From NCBI GenBank assembly GCA_002477595.1, contig DLQN01000028.1:1-6672 (forward strand): a DNA stretch of 6,672 nt. The letters run 5' to 3'. The position numbers were made by a program, and so were the translations under genes. The stretch comes from Roseivirga sp. UBA7431. GTDB lineage: Bacteria; Bacteroidota; Bacteroidia; Cytophagales; Cyclobacteriaceae. The notes under the pieces were generated by a model. The model saw only the letters and a program-made list of their open reading frames with translations, was not told where the DNA came from and made no database searches. This document shows positions 5,961 through 6,672 of this stretch, piece after piece; within the stretch, counting starts at the first letter, position 1, and every line of letters starts with the position of its first letter.

Positions 5961-6672
5961 TTAGAATTGCGCTTGAAACAGAACGGGTAAGTGATCTGAA
6001 ACCCAAAGTCCATTTTGTCTTCTGTGATCAATGTGGCTAAGGCTTTTGGGTGTCACATTTAAATAGAATATATAGTCAATCCGATCTTCTAGTTTTGCAG
6101 AAGTATTAAAGCCACTGAAAGTGCCAATAGGACCATAGAATGCCTTCTGAGTATTAGAAAAGGCATCTTTTAGGTAGCTAGTAATATTCAATATGGGTTG
6201 ACTGCTTGGCGTGGCGTTAAAATCTCCCGTAAGAATGACTGGGGACGCTGAGCCGGCAATTTCTTTAATTTTTTGAACGATCAGCGTAGCAGAATTGGCC
6301 CTAGCTACTTTACCGATATGATCGAAGTGGGCATTGAAAAACCAGAAGGTCTTTCCAGAATCATTGATTTTGAATTGAGCATAAGAACAAATGCGCGGAA
6401 GCGCGGCATCCCAATCTTTACTTACTTTTTCGGGAGTTTCTGATAACCAGAATGTTCCCTCAGTCAGTAAGGTCAATTCTTGTTTATTGTAAAATATGGC
6501 AGCGAATTCACCTTTGTCTTTTCCATCATCTCTACCTACGCCAGAGTAGTCGTAAACCCCAGATTGATCACGAATGTATTGGACTTGATCGAGGAGGCCC
6601 TCTTGAATTCCGAAAACCAAAGGTTCATAATTGTTAATGAGTGCAACGAGTTCATCTTTTCTTTCATCCCAT
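5961..6672 (-). CDS. Endonuclease/exonuclease/phosphatase family protein, N-terminus cut by window edge
   Basis: A metal-dependent phosphoesterase of the EEP superfamily, which includes nucleases and phosphatases acting on nucleic acids, lipids or sugar phosphates. The frame is open from stop TAA (5963-5961) to base 6671, giving 236 residues; the start and the first motif (usually an N-containing strand after a signal peptide) are outside. In the numbering of this fragment: W1 and the helix before FGIQE with metal ligand E24; GVGRDDGKDKGEFAAIFY (44-61); NAHFDH (113-118) with H115 and H118; GDFNATP (149-155) with D150 and N152; DRIDYIF (196-202) with D196 and D199; and SDHLPV (225-230) with the D226-H227 pair. 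All catalytic motifs inside the window are intact. A TTG at 6620 could be taken as a start, but the upstream frame (WDERKDELVALINNYEP) is clearly family sequence. Substrate and cellular location cannot be assigned from this part. Confidence 0.93.
   Translation of the reverse strand, partial: WDERKDELVALINNYEPLVFGIQEGLLDQVQYIRDQSGVYDYSGVGRDDGKDKGEFAAIFYNKQELTLLTEGTFWLSETPEKVSKDWDAALPRICSYAQFKINDSGKTFWFFNAHFDHIGKVARANSATLIVQKIKEIAGSASPVILTGDFNATPSSQPILNITSYLKDAFSNTQKAFYGPIGTFSGFNTSAKLEDRIDYIFYLNVTPKSLSHIDHRRQNGLWVSDHLPVLFQAQF

Noticed and set aside
6452..6637. A plus-strand frame inside the phosphoesterase gene
   Set aside because: It is antisense to the conserved N-terminal part of the EEP domain, with no motif of its own.
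1..6672. A hidden defence system, mobile element, CRISPR array or biosynthetic cluster
   Set aside because: Every stretch over 200 bp is accounted for by a recognisable gene of a common family. There are no transposase, integrase or repeat arrays and no run of unknown accessory genes.

Overview
The window looks like ordinary chromosomal DNA from a member of the Bacteroidota, most likely a Cytophagales- or Flavobacteriia-type organism. The evidence is a TonB-dependent receptor with an N-terminal carboxypeptidase-regulatory-like domain, a DUF2452 protein, a small deoxynucleoside kinase of the type common in that phylum, moderately AT-rich DNA, a general lack of Shine-Dalgarno sequences, and one candidate promoter of the TAnnTTTG type. 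This placement is inferred from protein character; no rRNA or other marker gene is present.

Layout, left to right. (1) 1-798, minus: dinB, DNA polymerase IV, cut by the left edge so that its C-terminus is missing. (2) 861-1040, plus: a 59-residue single-pass membrane protein, followed in the same reading frame after one TAG by (3) 1074-1547, plus: a DUF2452 protein. These two probably form one transcription unit that diverges from dinB. (4) 1548-1669: a convergent intergenic stretch with a strong intrinsic terminator reading on the minus strand. (5) 1670-2287, minus: a deoxynucleoside kinase. (6) 2288-2478: a gap with a probable terminator for the upstream receptor gene and a perfect 8-bp inverted repeat. 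(7) 2479-4917, minus: a TonB-dependent outer-membrane receptor with a non-ATG start. (8) 4918-4976: a 59-bp divergent promoter region. (9) 4977-5948, plus: a YheT-type alpha/beta hydrolase. (10) 5961-6672, minus: an endonuclease/exonuclease/phosphatase-family protein, cut by the right edge so that its N-terminus is missing and facing the hydrolase across 12 bp.

The genes do not form an obvious pathway. They are housekeeping or general-purpose functions (translesion synthesis, nucleoside salvage, outer-membrane uptake, a hydrolase, a phosphoesterase) in several short transcription units. I found no mobile element, CRISPR array, tRNA, rRNA, phage gene, toxin-antitoxin pair or defence cassette, and I do not see a convincing undescribed system. 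The points most worth a second look are the single stop codon between the small membrane ORF and the DUF2452 ORF, the non-ATG starts, the receptor's FRAP/NPDL region without histidine, and the perfect inverted repeat after the receptor gene.
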